A stretch of DNA of 64,000 bases, from contig JAPEHQ010000006.1 in NCBI GenBank assembly GCA_027405735.1, positions 1,054,001 to 1,118,000 of the forward strand. The letters are read 5' to 3'. Under the pieces are notes generated by a model that was not told where the DNA came from, ran no database searches, and saw only the letters and a program-made list of their open reading frames with translations. This document shows positions 12,653 to 24,000 of the stretch, piece by piece. A program made the position numbers and the translations under genes. Source of the DNA: Mucor racemosus (taxonomy: Eukaryota; Mucoromycota; Mucoromycetes; Mucorales; Mucoraceae). Numbering within the stretch: the stretch's first letter is position 1; every line of letters starts with the position of its first letter.

Positions 12653-13031
12653 ATTCAGTCTAGGATTTCACAAACAACGCATCGTATTACGGTTAACCGA
12701 GTTTGACTGCTTTAACGGGCCGTTTTTTATGCAAACTCGAATGAGGGTATTCGAGTTTCTTCTTTTCTTTTTTTGTTAGCTAAGCTCGAAAACAGGATTG
12801 AAAAAATACTTCAAGTTGTGAAACTGTCAAATATGCTATTATCAATTCATAATCCCATATTAACTTGGCAATGTTGCTATTAACAGCCTCCTTAAGGCAA
12901 ACCAATACTTGCTCCCACCCCGTTTTTTATCTGGGTTACAAAAGAACGGGCCGTTTTCCAACTCGAATCGAATGGCCGTTTCCGTTAAAACTCGATTCAA
13001 ACTCGAATCGAAGCCCATTCCTAATTCAGTC
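12653..13031. mobile_element. hAT-like non-autonomous insertion with 8-bp target duplication
   Basis: The 363-bp insert at 12661-13023 begins TAGGATTTCA and ends CATTCCTA (rc TAGGAATGGGCTTCG). It is bounded by perfect direct repeats ATTCAGTC at 12653-12660 and 13024-13031. Arm B carries the empty site with a single ATTCAGTC (rc, near 28967-28974), proving insertion. An 8-bp duplication with TAGGNATG-type ends is characteristic of hAT elements. The interior has repeated ACTCGAATCGAA-like blocks and no transposase frame. Confidence 0.82.
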
Positions 13032-14765
13032 ATATTAAACGATGATTTGTAGCACTACCAAAAAAAAAGAATGAATGCTTTAAGTGTTTTCTGCGTGCAT
13101 ATCAAATTATGCAATTTAGTAGCAATGATTGCACTTAACTACTATGCTTTTTGAACCTACTGATGTTAATCAGAATAATCAGTAGTACTTTCATTCAAAA
13201 GTAAGCTTTGCTTTATACATTTACATTCACCCATTCGATAAATATCATTGAATTTATTATCAGTTATATCAATCAACCAACTTTATCTTGATTCGATAAT
13301 ACATTTGACAATTAAATACCTAAATTACAACACTTGAGCCACCAGGTATCATTACAAAAAAATCTCGTACAGGTCAACGAAGCATCACAATTTGCATCAT
13401 TTTTTTGTGTTCGTATAGCCCTGAGCTCACACACACATGCACACACACACACACATTCATAGATCTCTGCATAAACCATATCTATACCTGTTCAATTAAA
13501 CTAAAATACATTGAATGCCAACATCGTACTTGATAAAACGCCTTACTTTTTTGCGAGTCAACACAGCTAATTTAATGCTAGTTTAGCATCAGCAGTTGAA
13601 TCAAATAAATTTGAGGTTAGACGGCTCCTTAATAGTTTTGTATACTATGGGCTAATAATGGACTGTAATTATAGATACGCTAATTAAGGATGATGAGCTA
13701 ACTCTAATGGATGAACGAGACCATTAGCCGTATAAACGAAATATTAAAATCAAATACAGCAATTGAATGAGCAAGAGATAATAAACCATGTAAATTAGCA
13801 TAATTGAATTGTTTCAAGGTTACAAGCATTTTGAACAGACTATGACTTTACTTTTGACCTATAAAAAATGATTCATTAGTAAATCAATTAACAAGTAATA
13901 ATTATGCTGTACCATTGGTAATTGGCAGTGGTGGTATACAAGACAGCATCTCGTTTTCCTCTTCTTGATTGTTGGTCATTAAACAGAAACAAATATTTTT
14001 TAGAAAATAAATAGATTAACATGAGTTTATTCATTTATTTATTTATTCAAATCAAGTCAATACTATACATACTTTAATAATTACCAGCTTTTCTGCAGGT
14101 AAATGTCGAATTTAGACAAAAAAATTGATTATAACGTAGATGATGGAAAAAAATGAGTAAGCCTTGGATGCGTTTTTTTGTTGGAAAAAATAGTATAACG
14201 CGCCCTTAACACTTAACATTAACAGTTAATAATTTATTTCCAAATAAACAATAGGAAGAGCAGCATGTACTTGTACCTGCTACTTGGTTTCAGTTTATAA
14301 AAGATCTTGGTTTTTTTGTTGTAGTTTTAAACATAAAGAAAAGAGCTGAGGAAAGTGAGGAAGAAAAAAGAAAAATAATCCTAAATCAGTCGATTTTGTG
14401 AGTTACAAACAGAAATTTACAAAGGCATAAATACTTTTAGTGTTGCCAAACAGATTGTTGTCGTTGTTCCCATTTGGTCCCCGAAAGAAGAACATGGGCA
14501 GAACTCTTTCAAACCCCAAATTTCAAACTGATATATCTCGTCAATAAGGCAATTCTGTTAAATCAGAGTAATTCACATCTGCTTTAAATCATTTAAATTA
14601 TCTTCGTTATTAATTATATTATGATTGACATGCTTTACTGAATTAACTAAAAAACTTTGATCTCATTGCTCTGCTCATCTGGGCTGCCTGATCTGCATAA
14701 AAGTTTTTATTCTGCTCATCTGTGCAGATCACTATGCCCATGGGAAGCATAGTTCGACAGTAGTG

Positions 14766-15264
14766 ATATTACTAGTAGAAGTGCTCAAAGGTTATTTAGA
14801 CATGATTCTTAGCATAGAGTGATGAGTATGAGGTTATAATGATGTATTGCACTTTTATTTCATTTAGTTATGTTACATTCAGTCTATGATGAAATGGTGT
14901 AGCCTGAAATCCTGAAGTTGAGCCTATCATGAATTCGTTCTTCGAAATGAAATTCAGCTATTCCACTTGTATAAACACTCACTGACTAAAGTTAATCAAG
15001 CATGAATATTCTATATTATACTGTACTTAACTTGGTCGTATCCTACTAAACTTCTTGCTCTGGTCAATCTATTATATCATCATGTTGTAATCAACTAGCT
15101 CCTCAAGATTATGAAACCATTCATACATACACTCTGTATTATAGACTCTATATCCGCGCTCCCAAAACATATAAATACCCTGAATTCTGATGTCTTTCGA
15201 GACGGATTATTATCTTTTTTACCAACATTATACTCAATAAATATATCTAGTTTTAACTTTATTT
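14766..15264. other. Gene-free DNA, possibly an old LTR-like remnant
   Basis: Contains a TATAAATACCC box (about 15171) followed by AATAAA at about 15236, the arrangement seen in retrotransposon LTRs. No second copy was found in the window, so this is only a suggestion. Confidence 0.25.
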
Positions 15265-16165
15265 TCTAGTTATTCATTGTGTATATTAAACAATCGCTCT
15301 TCCAAAAGAAACGCCGAACAATATCCGAACGCGGCAATCTAATATTTACAAGCAGCTGCAAATTTTTAAAGAAAAAATTTACCGGACAGTCCGGGCGCGG
15401 CTGTTTAAAAGTTTCAAGTGGTGAGATGCAGGTTTCGAAATTTCATGTAAAAATTGAGGTTCGACTATACTGTCTAACTAACTACTCAAAGCTTTATTTC
15501 ATTTTCTACTTTTATAATGTATAAAATACAACATACAGCATTAGTCTAATTATGGGGTTTAACTTGAGAAATATAAGATGGTACAATCAGATTCAAAAAA
15601 ATTCTGCAGTAAAAAGGAGTAAAATTTTATAAAAAAAGCTTTAAAAGAGATACTGTTTAAATCCTTCTTTATTTAATTATGGATAATCTACAATAAAATA
15701 CTATTTCTACTTCTCTATTTATATTATTTGGTTATTGATATTTGTCTGGCAGTTGTTCTGTCGACTTTCAGTTATTCCGCAATTTTGAATATATTGTTGG
15801 GTTGTTGAGTCCTTGATTTACTTGATCAAGGGCGGCTCTTAAATTGGGTTTTGACAACCTCAGTTGTCAATCATGCGTTCAGAACAGCCCTTACTTGTTC
15901 TATTTGATTCGCATGAAATTTTTAGGTTTTTTTATTTATAATACAACACATTATGAATACCCTTGGTATCTTTGATACATTAGAATATCCTTGGTTATTT
16001 ATGGTTTATATTCATAATCTCTTATTTGAATTGCATGGCATGGTTTCAAATGAGATGACTTTTAATTTATTATGTGGAGAAATACTACCTAGTTCAGCAC
16101 AAAGTCTACAAAATAATAATCACAGTTCACAAATTCTAAAGGATTTATAAAAGTGAAATAATATA
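15265..16165 (+). repeat. Repeat family R2, copy 2, split by a solo LTR
   Basis: R2 sequence occupies 15265-15604 and resumes at 16102-16165; the LTR at 15605-16101 sits between. Copy 1 (7000-7374) is uninterrupted through the junction, reading ...CAAAAAAGTCCATAAAATCA, and acts as the empty site. Confidence 0.65.
15605..16101 (-). mobile_element. Solo LTR (family L1), minus orientation
   Basis: Read on the minus strand it begins TGTGCTGAACTAGG at 16101 and ends ACTGCA at 15605, the TG..CA signature of retrotransposon LTRs. Flanks are AATTC (15600-15604) and AAGTC (16102-16106), a 5-bp target duplication with one mismatch. A second, longer member of the family lies at 26767-27428 in the other orientation. 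No gag/pol or paired LTR is near, so it is a recombined solo LTR. The short frame at 15953-16150 lies mostly inside it and is not a gene. Confidence 0.78.
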
Positions 16166-16528
16166 TAGGGAGCTACATATTCATCTAACTCTAAAATATA
16201 TATCCATATCTGTATTCAAATACATACTGATATTTTTATTTGAAAAAGATTCTCTGATAAATTGTCTTCATATTTCTAAAAAAAGTAAAGGAATATTTTG
16301 GAATTTCAGACAAAATTTCATTTTTTAAAATTTACCAAGGAGCAAGCAAATATTTCGCTATTTTTTCACTGCTTACAGCATTTAATCTACTATTAAAAAA
16401 AAATATGGGCGTATTATCTACAGGGAAACCAAGGCAATACGCCCTAAAGTTACAGTGTCCGGATAAAACTTTGGCCGATAAGTATACATTTTTTATAAAT
16501 TAAACATACAAAATTTAGAAATACAGAA
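16166..16528. other. Gene-free AT-rich DNA upstream of the tRNA
   Basis: No frame, repeat partner or regulatory motif recognised. Confidence 0.4.
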
Positions 16529-16611
16529 GCTGATTTGGCCGAGTTGGTCTAAGGCGCCGCACTCAAGTTGCGGTCTCGCAAGAGGCGTGAGTTCGAATCT
16601 CACAGTCAGCA
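16529..16611 (+). tRNA. tRNA-Leu, anticodon CAA
   Basis: A cloverleaf can be drawn: acceptor GCTGATT with AGTCAGC (one G-T pair) plus discriminator A; D arm TGGCCGAGTTGG; anticodon stem CCGCA/TGCGG around loop CTCAAGT (anticodon CAA, reading UUG); a long class II variable arm; and T arm GTGAG-TTCGAAT-CTCAC. A box (TGGCCGAGTTGG) and B box (GTTCGAATC) are intact, and a TTTTTT Pol III terminator follows at 16615. The anticodon loop has no intron. Confidence 0.95.
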
Positions 16612-18059
16612 ATATTTTTTGACAAAATTTCAAAGGGGTGAGACGTTTGTAATTTTTTTTTTTTTTTTTTTTTTGCAATCTTCCGTTGTTTTTTACCTGA
16701 TCGAAAAAAAGAAAATCAGTTTCCTGTCAAGCATGTTGTTACAATTGAGATTGTAGTAATGTGAATATAAAATAAGGAATAAGAAAAATAGAGTATAGCC
16801 AATGCAATTATACCTATTAAATGAGCACCAGGTTTTAAGTTGTCCAACTGTAATAAATGTTTTGTATAAATATAGAAAACGAAATGAATAAAGAAAAATA
16901 AGAAATGTGCAATGAAATATATAGAAATAGTTCAAGGGATCTTATAAAATAGTAAATGTAAAGTAAGGAATATCAAAATGATATGAAAATAGTATATAAT
17001 CAAAAATATAGGTAAGAAATAAGATAAGTTTATTAATTGTTCTTTTTAGTGTTATTATTTATACTAATGTTTGTCTGTTTGAACATCCTTGATGTTAATA
17101 ATGTTGTTTAAATTTGATAATAAAATATCTTTACTGACATCTAATGAAAAAGTTGAGTTTGTTGATTATGGTGGTATGAGATGCAGCTACATCCGTATAC
17201 TTCCATGAATATGTATTAATTTATAATCACTGAGTAAAGACTTGTAAAGATTAGGCAAAGGTTTCAGATATTGATCCTTTCAATATTCGGTTATGTTGCA
17301 TTTATGGTAATTGGCTCCGTTGTTCTTTTTGTGTGAGTTGTAAAAAATATAATGGGAGATTAAATCAGTAGTATATAAGGTTTGGTGAATTTCGTGTATG
17401 ATTTGCGTTACTTCTGAACAAGAATCTGGAAGTATAATATAACTTTCGGGGATCAAGATTGTTTGTTTATTTTGACAGATAATAATTTATTTTAAGAAAA
17501 AAAAGGAGAGTTGCTGTTCGATTTGCAACAATGCTATCTTGAAGATTATTTTGACGTAGTATGATATTAGAAGTACTCTTATCGTACCAGCTACAACGTA
17601 AACAATTGTTTTGGCAAATAGCTCATAGGCAACACATGCATGAATTTCTTGGTTTTTTTCTTTCTTGAAAAGTATGAAAAACATTTAATGCCTACTGCTA
17701 CTACTGTCATTGAATTTCAATTAAAACGTAGTACGACGTTTTTATCTTTGAGTATTTTTTTCTAGTCTTCAAAGTTTGATATTATACGAATACTATCTAC
17801 GGTTATAACTTCACAATAATTTCAATAACTTGAAAATTTTCTGCTTCATATGTTAATTTGTAAATTTAGACTTTTCAAAATATTGATTGAAGAGAACATC
17901 AAATGATTTTATGGACGCTGTCTAAAATTAACAACGTACGTTGTTGTTCCTGAATTTCATGCCCCCGTTGTTCGAGGAGAAGTTTCAACATTCTGTTTGT
18001 ATTCATTGTGTTTGTGTTTATTAGATAAAAAAATAATTTATTAAGGTTGATTAGCGTAA
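16612..18059. other. Gene-free AT-rich DNA between tRNA and histidine kinase 3' end
   Basis: No convincing coding frame. The final part is the 3' flank of the minus-strand kinase gene. No repeat partner was recognised in the window. Confidence 0.4.
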
Positions 18060-21000
18060 TTAACAAGATTGCTCTTCAGAAGTAATAATAACTGTTGGAA
18101 CATTGACGATGTTTTTAGATTGTTCATCCATGTCTATAATTGTACTTGTAGGAAGGGATTGATTTGCTTCTGATGCAGATGAACTATCATCTTCGTCCAT
18201 TGAAAGTAAATCATTGGTCATAAGAATCTGGGTATACGTATGAAGCGCAGCTTCAAGTTCTTCTTTACGGACAGGTTTACTGACATAGCCATTCATACCA
18301 GAATTAATACATTTCTCTCGGTCTCCAGGCATAACACAGGCAGTCATTGCAATAATATAAGGATTTACACCAGAAGAAGCCAAGTCTTGACGAATCTTTG
18401 TGGCGGCTTCAAGACCATTCATTTCTGGCATCCAAATATCCATAAAAATGAGTTCAATGGGCTCACCAGCATTCTTGGCACTTGCAACAATATCACAAGC
18501 TTCTCGTCCATTTTGAGCAATTTGAGGGTGCATACCCATACGAGTCAACATGCGAGATAGAACCTTTTGATTAATAGGATTATCATCTACCAATAAAGAT
18601 CTAACACCAGATAAGAAATCAGCAAGTGGACGACCAGATGACGAGCTTGAGAAACTATGTGATCGATGATTAAGGTATTGAGGAGACTCAGAAGTGGAAT
18701 TAGTAGAAGTAGGGTTTGATGCTTGCGATCTATTTTGAGTTAGTAACTCATCTGCAGGAGAAGAAGGAGAAGGCTCCTTGTTGGGGTTTGTCAAACGATG
18801 AAGGGCAGACAAAAGTTTAGAATTTTTGAAGGGTTTGCAAATACTGAAAAATGAATAATTAACTGCATCAAAGGGGTTGTTTAATTCATCTTGAGGAGAA
18901 GACGAGTTAACTTCTAATGCAGGTGAAGCACTGACTTGTTGTCCAATTGTTGAAGGAGGTTTTTCCAATCTAATTGGTTTGTGAAGTCGTAAATCATTGA
19001 TGCAGAGCGTTGGCATGTTGATTAAAAAGGGAAACTTTGCTCGAAGTTTAGTGAGAACTGCTTCACTGGAGGTTGGTAATGCTCCAAATCCTTCAACTAC
19101 ATTCAAATCATCATCAATAATGAGAACAGAGTGCTTGCTCTGCAACTCATTAGAGCTCTTGAAATAAGACACAGATTCCATATAGCTCATTGATTTAGTA
19201 CCAGTGATGTGAATACTAGAAAAAATACTCTTCCAACATGTTTTAGAAGAATCTTTCTCAGTAATGACAATTGGATTTTTACAGATATTTGCTAGTTCTT
19301 CCAAATGATTTTGCTCACCATAAGTAGGACTATCTGTCTGTTTTTGAAGCAACATTTGAAAGCTGAATGTTGAGCCTTTACCAAGTTCAGATTCAACCCA
19401 CTTTTTAAAAAGCAAATGTCAGTATAAACGTTTATCTATTAATAAAACTTGAAATACTAACCATATCACCGCCCATCATACGGCAAAGTTGTCGACTAAT
19501 AGCCAAACCTAATCCGGTTCCACCAAAATTACGAGTAGTTGAAGCATCAACTTGAGAAAATGATTGAAATAGTTTAATTGATTTATCTTTGGGAATACCA
19601 ATACCGGTATCAGTTACAGATACCAGGAACGGAACTACATCTTGCGGCAGCTCGGATTCCTCAGTAATTAGAGGTACATCTTCTGATATTCCTTCATCTT
19701 GATCAAAACCATTTCTGTCACCTGTTGCATGTTCTAAAGCCGATTTAGTTATATGCAATTGACTATTTGGACATAATTGTACATGAACATGTACATGGCC
19801 TGTCTTTGTAAACTTGAATGCATTTGACAGTAAATTTAAAATGACTTGACGGATACGAACTAAATCACCGTAAACTCGAACAGGGATATTGGGATCAATT
19901 TCGCACCATAGCGTCAAATCTTTATCCAGATAATTGGGAGCAATAAGCTTAATCGCACTTTCAATAACAAAGGTCTAACAGAAAGAGAAACATTAGCGTG
20001 AAACTATCTAAAACATTTACGTATTCTGTATTACCATGTCTAGAATTCGTTTTTCTAAAGATAGTTTTCCTGATTCAATTTTCGAATAGTCTAGAATATC
20101 ATCAATGATAGCCATAAGATGATTACCTAATTAAAAACGATGAATAACAGTAATTTAAATTGCTCTAAAATTTAAATTTACCAGAAGATTCAATTGTTTC
20201 AGCACATTCATATAAATCTGGAGGTAAATCACTTTCCATTAGAATACGAGACATACCAATAACAGCATTCATTGGCGTACGGATTTCTTTTATCAATGTA
20301 AATTAGAATTCACATTAAATATACTCTAGAGTTACTGGATATCTTACCATGAGACATGTTTGCTAAAAAGTTTTGTTTAGCTGCGGCTGCAGCCTCGGCT
20401 ACTTCTTTTGCTGCTTTCAAATCTACATTTTCATCAAAAAGGGTTAATACCCCCAAATAAGGGCAATTTAAATTCGATCTTTTACCTGTCAATAAAGTTT
20501 GTGTACGAGCGCGCTCTTCTTCTAGCTCCAATGTTCTTTGTTGAAGATTTGCTGTACGCTTACGGACAAGATTTTCCATATAATTAGCATATTTCTCAAG
20601 CTATAAGATAGTTAGCAAAATGAAATATATATCTAGAAACGGAGCTCTTACCAAATTAGCTAGATTTTGAACCACATTATCAGACTCGGTCAAGTATGGA
20701 TCAATTGATTTCATTTGATTCTAAATATAAGCTAGATATTAGAAATAGTGATGCAATGTATACTTTACAATATACCTTGATAGCTAAACATGTTGGCCTT
20801 GAATTGGGATCAGATTGGAGACAGTCGTTAATAATCAAGTTGATCTTATCAGCATATTCATCTTCAGCGGCTACTCTCATCGTAACCCGAAGGTTTTCTT
20901 CGCAGATCCTTTGAAAGATATTCTCATATGAGATCCCTTGATTTAGTAATTTCTGATAGGGTCTTTCTCGGGTCAAAATTTCATTCATAATGATACCAAC

Positions 21001-24000
21001 GCTATTTTTGGGTTTAGAATTAGCCTTGTAGAATGAAGCCCCTTTTCCATACTGTTGGCTTACCTGTAAATGTCAGCACGTTTTGTAGGTGATGTAATGT
21101 ACAAACCAATAGGTGTACATGCCACTGATTCGGGTGCAACCCACAATAGGTTTTCACTACTAGTCATCATTTGGGTATGATCTGAAAGCAAATCTTTGTT
21201 ATCCACATGAGAATTCTTTCGCAATGCACCCAAAACAGTGGGATCAATTTGTGTACGATGAACTTTACGGAGACCATAACCTGTAATTTTCAACTCCCAT
21301 TTTCCAGTGATTAAACATGAGAAAGATGTTAAACTGCCATGGTAGTTAAATCGAGAATGTTGAAGGAAATCTAAACCATCTAGCAAGTCATTAATCAATG
21401 AAAATCTGAAAATCCAGGTAAGATCAATGTCAGAATTAGCCAGAATATCAGTCAAAGAACCTTTAGCACAATATTCTATATGGAATGTTTTTAGTCTTTA
21501 ATAATCACATATCAATATAAGCTAATACCTTCAACGACAAATGTAGCATGAGGCTCTGCACATAGACCTATGAATTCAACAAGTTTTGGATGTCTGGCAT
21601 ATTTCATCAATGCGACTTCTTGGCGAATTGAATCATCAACCTTGAGTTTTCTAAACCCAATTTGTTTGATAAATACAGGTAAATTTCGACTACATATGGT
21701 GCGTTAACTTGATGTCATTTTCAGATAATCTTCTAGCATACTTACTGATGACCAATGGTAAATTCTAGCGTGAAATTCCTCTTTTCTGACGAATGATCTG
21801 TGGATGATCTTGTACTACTTTAAATTCAAAAAAAAACTTATTAATATTCTAATGAAAATAAACTCTTTTAAGCAAATGTAATACCTTGGAGATGTAGTAG
21901 AATCACTTGTAGCCACCGCAAGTCCTGAATCAAATGTACCACCTTGTTGATTCATTTGCAGCTGTTGTTGCCGTTGCTGCTGCTGCTGCTGAAACGGTGA
22001 TAGAGGACTAGAATGATCTGGTATCATGTAACTTGAAGCAATATCCTCAGGATCAGGCCCAATAAGGGGAGTCTCCATTTGAGAAGATGATAGAGATGAC
22101 ATATGAGGTAATGAGGGCCGGGTTAAATTTTGGTATGATAATAACCATGTTTCATCGCTAATTTCAGCTACAGACCGCTTTCTTTTTCGTAATAGCCAAA
22201 GCAACCAACCGACAATGACACAAAGTAATACGACACCAATGGGGATAAATATTGACATGTAGAGCTTCTTTTTAGCTTCAGATTCAACTGAGAAATATTC
22301 GAGACAATAATCACTATGGATACTACTGGGGTCATTTTCAACACAAGGATTACATTCATTAGATCCGACAGCGGAGAATGTGCCCCGAGGACATGGTAAG
22401 CATTCCACCATATCAGCAATAGGTGAATATGTATTGACAGGACATTGCGTGCAACGAATTGACTTTATAGTATGTCCAGCATCATCCATGCAATAATAGC
22501 TTTTAGAAAGCTCATAATAAAATGTACCTGGAACACAAATGGAAGCTACCTTTGGTGACGATAATTGAGTTAATTTCCATGGTTGAATGGTCAATGCTTT
22601 TGAAAATAAAATATCAAGAACTGATGTAAATCCCATAGAAAATGTATTGAGAAACCAAAATTCTTTGACTCTTTTCTCTAAATATGCTTGAGTTTGATCA
22701 AACAAATCTGCAGAAGTAAACATACTAGTGGAATTACTTAGATAGCCTTTCAGCATACGCTAAAAAAAATGAGAGGAGAGAATGTGAGAAAAAATGAAAA
22801 ATCAGTATGTTTTTATATATAGAATTTTAAAAAGTAGAAGCTTACAGAATTTAATGTTTCAAAAGTGTATTGGGACATTGTAACATATGTATCAGGACTA
22901 GACCCTGCGTTCGATAAGCGGGTCAATATTGCAGCCACTTCTAGATCCATTGAGCTATCGGTAGAAATATTCACATTAAGAATTGGTATTTTGTCTACAG
23001 TAATATTTCTTTCTGCTGCTATTTTAATAAAATCATCATAAAAATGTTCGCAATATTGACTTTGTTTCCAAGGTGTTAGTTCGGATATGCACAAGGGCCG
23101 AGTATAATTATGATCCAACACAGCGGTAGCAACTTTGAGAGAAAGATCATTCGTATTCAAAGCTATATTATGGATTTTTCTTTGTAAATTTTGTATTAGA
23201 TCAAAGTTATTTCTGTTTTTTTTAAGGTTATTTACGGTGTAATTGTATGATTCAAATCTTCATAAAAGGTACCCAATGTAACTAGCGGAATTCCGCTTAA
23301 ACTGCTTTGCTGTACGCTGTAATTCACAAAGCCTCGATCACTCGTTTGCATCATGATACCTGCTACATTTTCTTTTACATAATAATCAATTTCTTCTTGC
23401 ATTTGAGTTTTAAAACCTATAAAAACCGAGTTTAATTATTAATCTGTCTAAAACTTGTGTAACTGTTCGAATTTTCTTCTTTACCAAGTGGTCCTTGCTA
23501 TTAATTATAATTATAGTTAGAATTGTCTTGGATTTTTTTTTCTATAGTTTCGTATTTTTTTCTTCTTACCTCGACAACATTTAAAACTTCCCAATTCAAT
23601 TTTCTAGCAAGATCCTTAATCCCAGCCATTATAGCACCATTATAAGTGTCACCTTGGGCATTGGGTAAAATAGCTGCAATGCGAGCTTCTTTGGCAGGCA
23701 AAGGAATTAATGTTGATTGCTCATTTTCCCGCACAAATGCAAGAGTTTCATTGGTGACTAAAATGGGTCCTGTATTGATTGTTTGATTATCATAAACATT
23801 ATGACCTGTGGTAATCTATAAAGGATAATGGTAATTAGTTGCTATTCAAAAATTGAACGTTTGCGTATAAATATATTTACTCTAAGATACATTAAAAACA
23901 CAGGTAATGCAGCTTGATAGTACGGTAACTGTGATATTCCAAAAACATCAGAATGCTGATGCATTAGTTTTGTTAGATTGCTTCCTCCAGTGTCAAAGAA

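Larger units (their letters stand above)
7375..14765 (+). mobile_element. CACTA-like TIR element complex, arm A (two partial units, no transposase)
   Basis: The left terminus at 7375 reads CACTATGGCCGACCT. Terminal sequences in the opposite sense lie at about 10926-10940 (rc CGCTACGGCCAAACT) and 14751-14765 (rc CACTACTGTCGAACT). Two units are fused: 7375-10940, and 10941-14765, which lacks the first kilobase. Sequence 8640-9330 is nearly identical to 11180-11870. Arm B (28056-31746) is an inverted relative. The left end carries a subterminal motif array and both units carry a captured WD40 exon. No transposase frame is present, so the units are non-autonomous. The TIR start recalls CACTA/CMC elements, but no 3-bp target duplication was found at the outer ends, so the superfamily call is tentative. 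Confidence 0.65.

Noticed and set aside
15953..16150. 65-residue frame as a gene
   Set aside because: It lies across the solo LTR and its flank and has no family signature.
16493..16756. Short frames on both strands around 16.5-16.7 kb
   Set aside because: They are translations of the tRNA gene and poly-T tract.
23213..23235. A 23-nt intron in the kinase gene that would also restore the frame
   Set aside because: Too short compared with every other intron here (about 49-110 nt). A 56-nt intron 23235-23180, with a CTAAT branch-like site, keeps the frame and is preferred.
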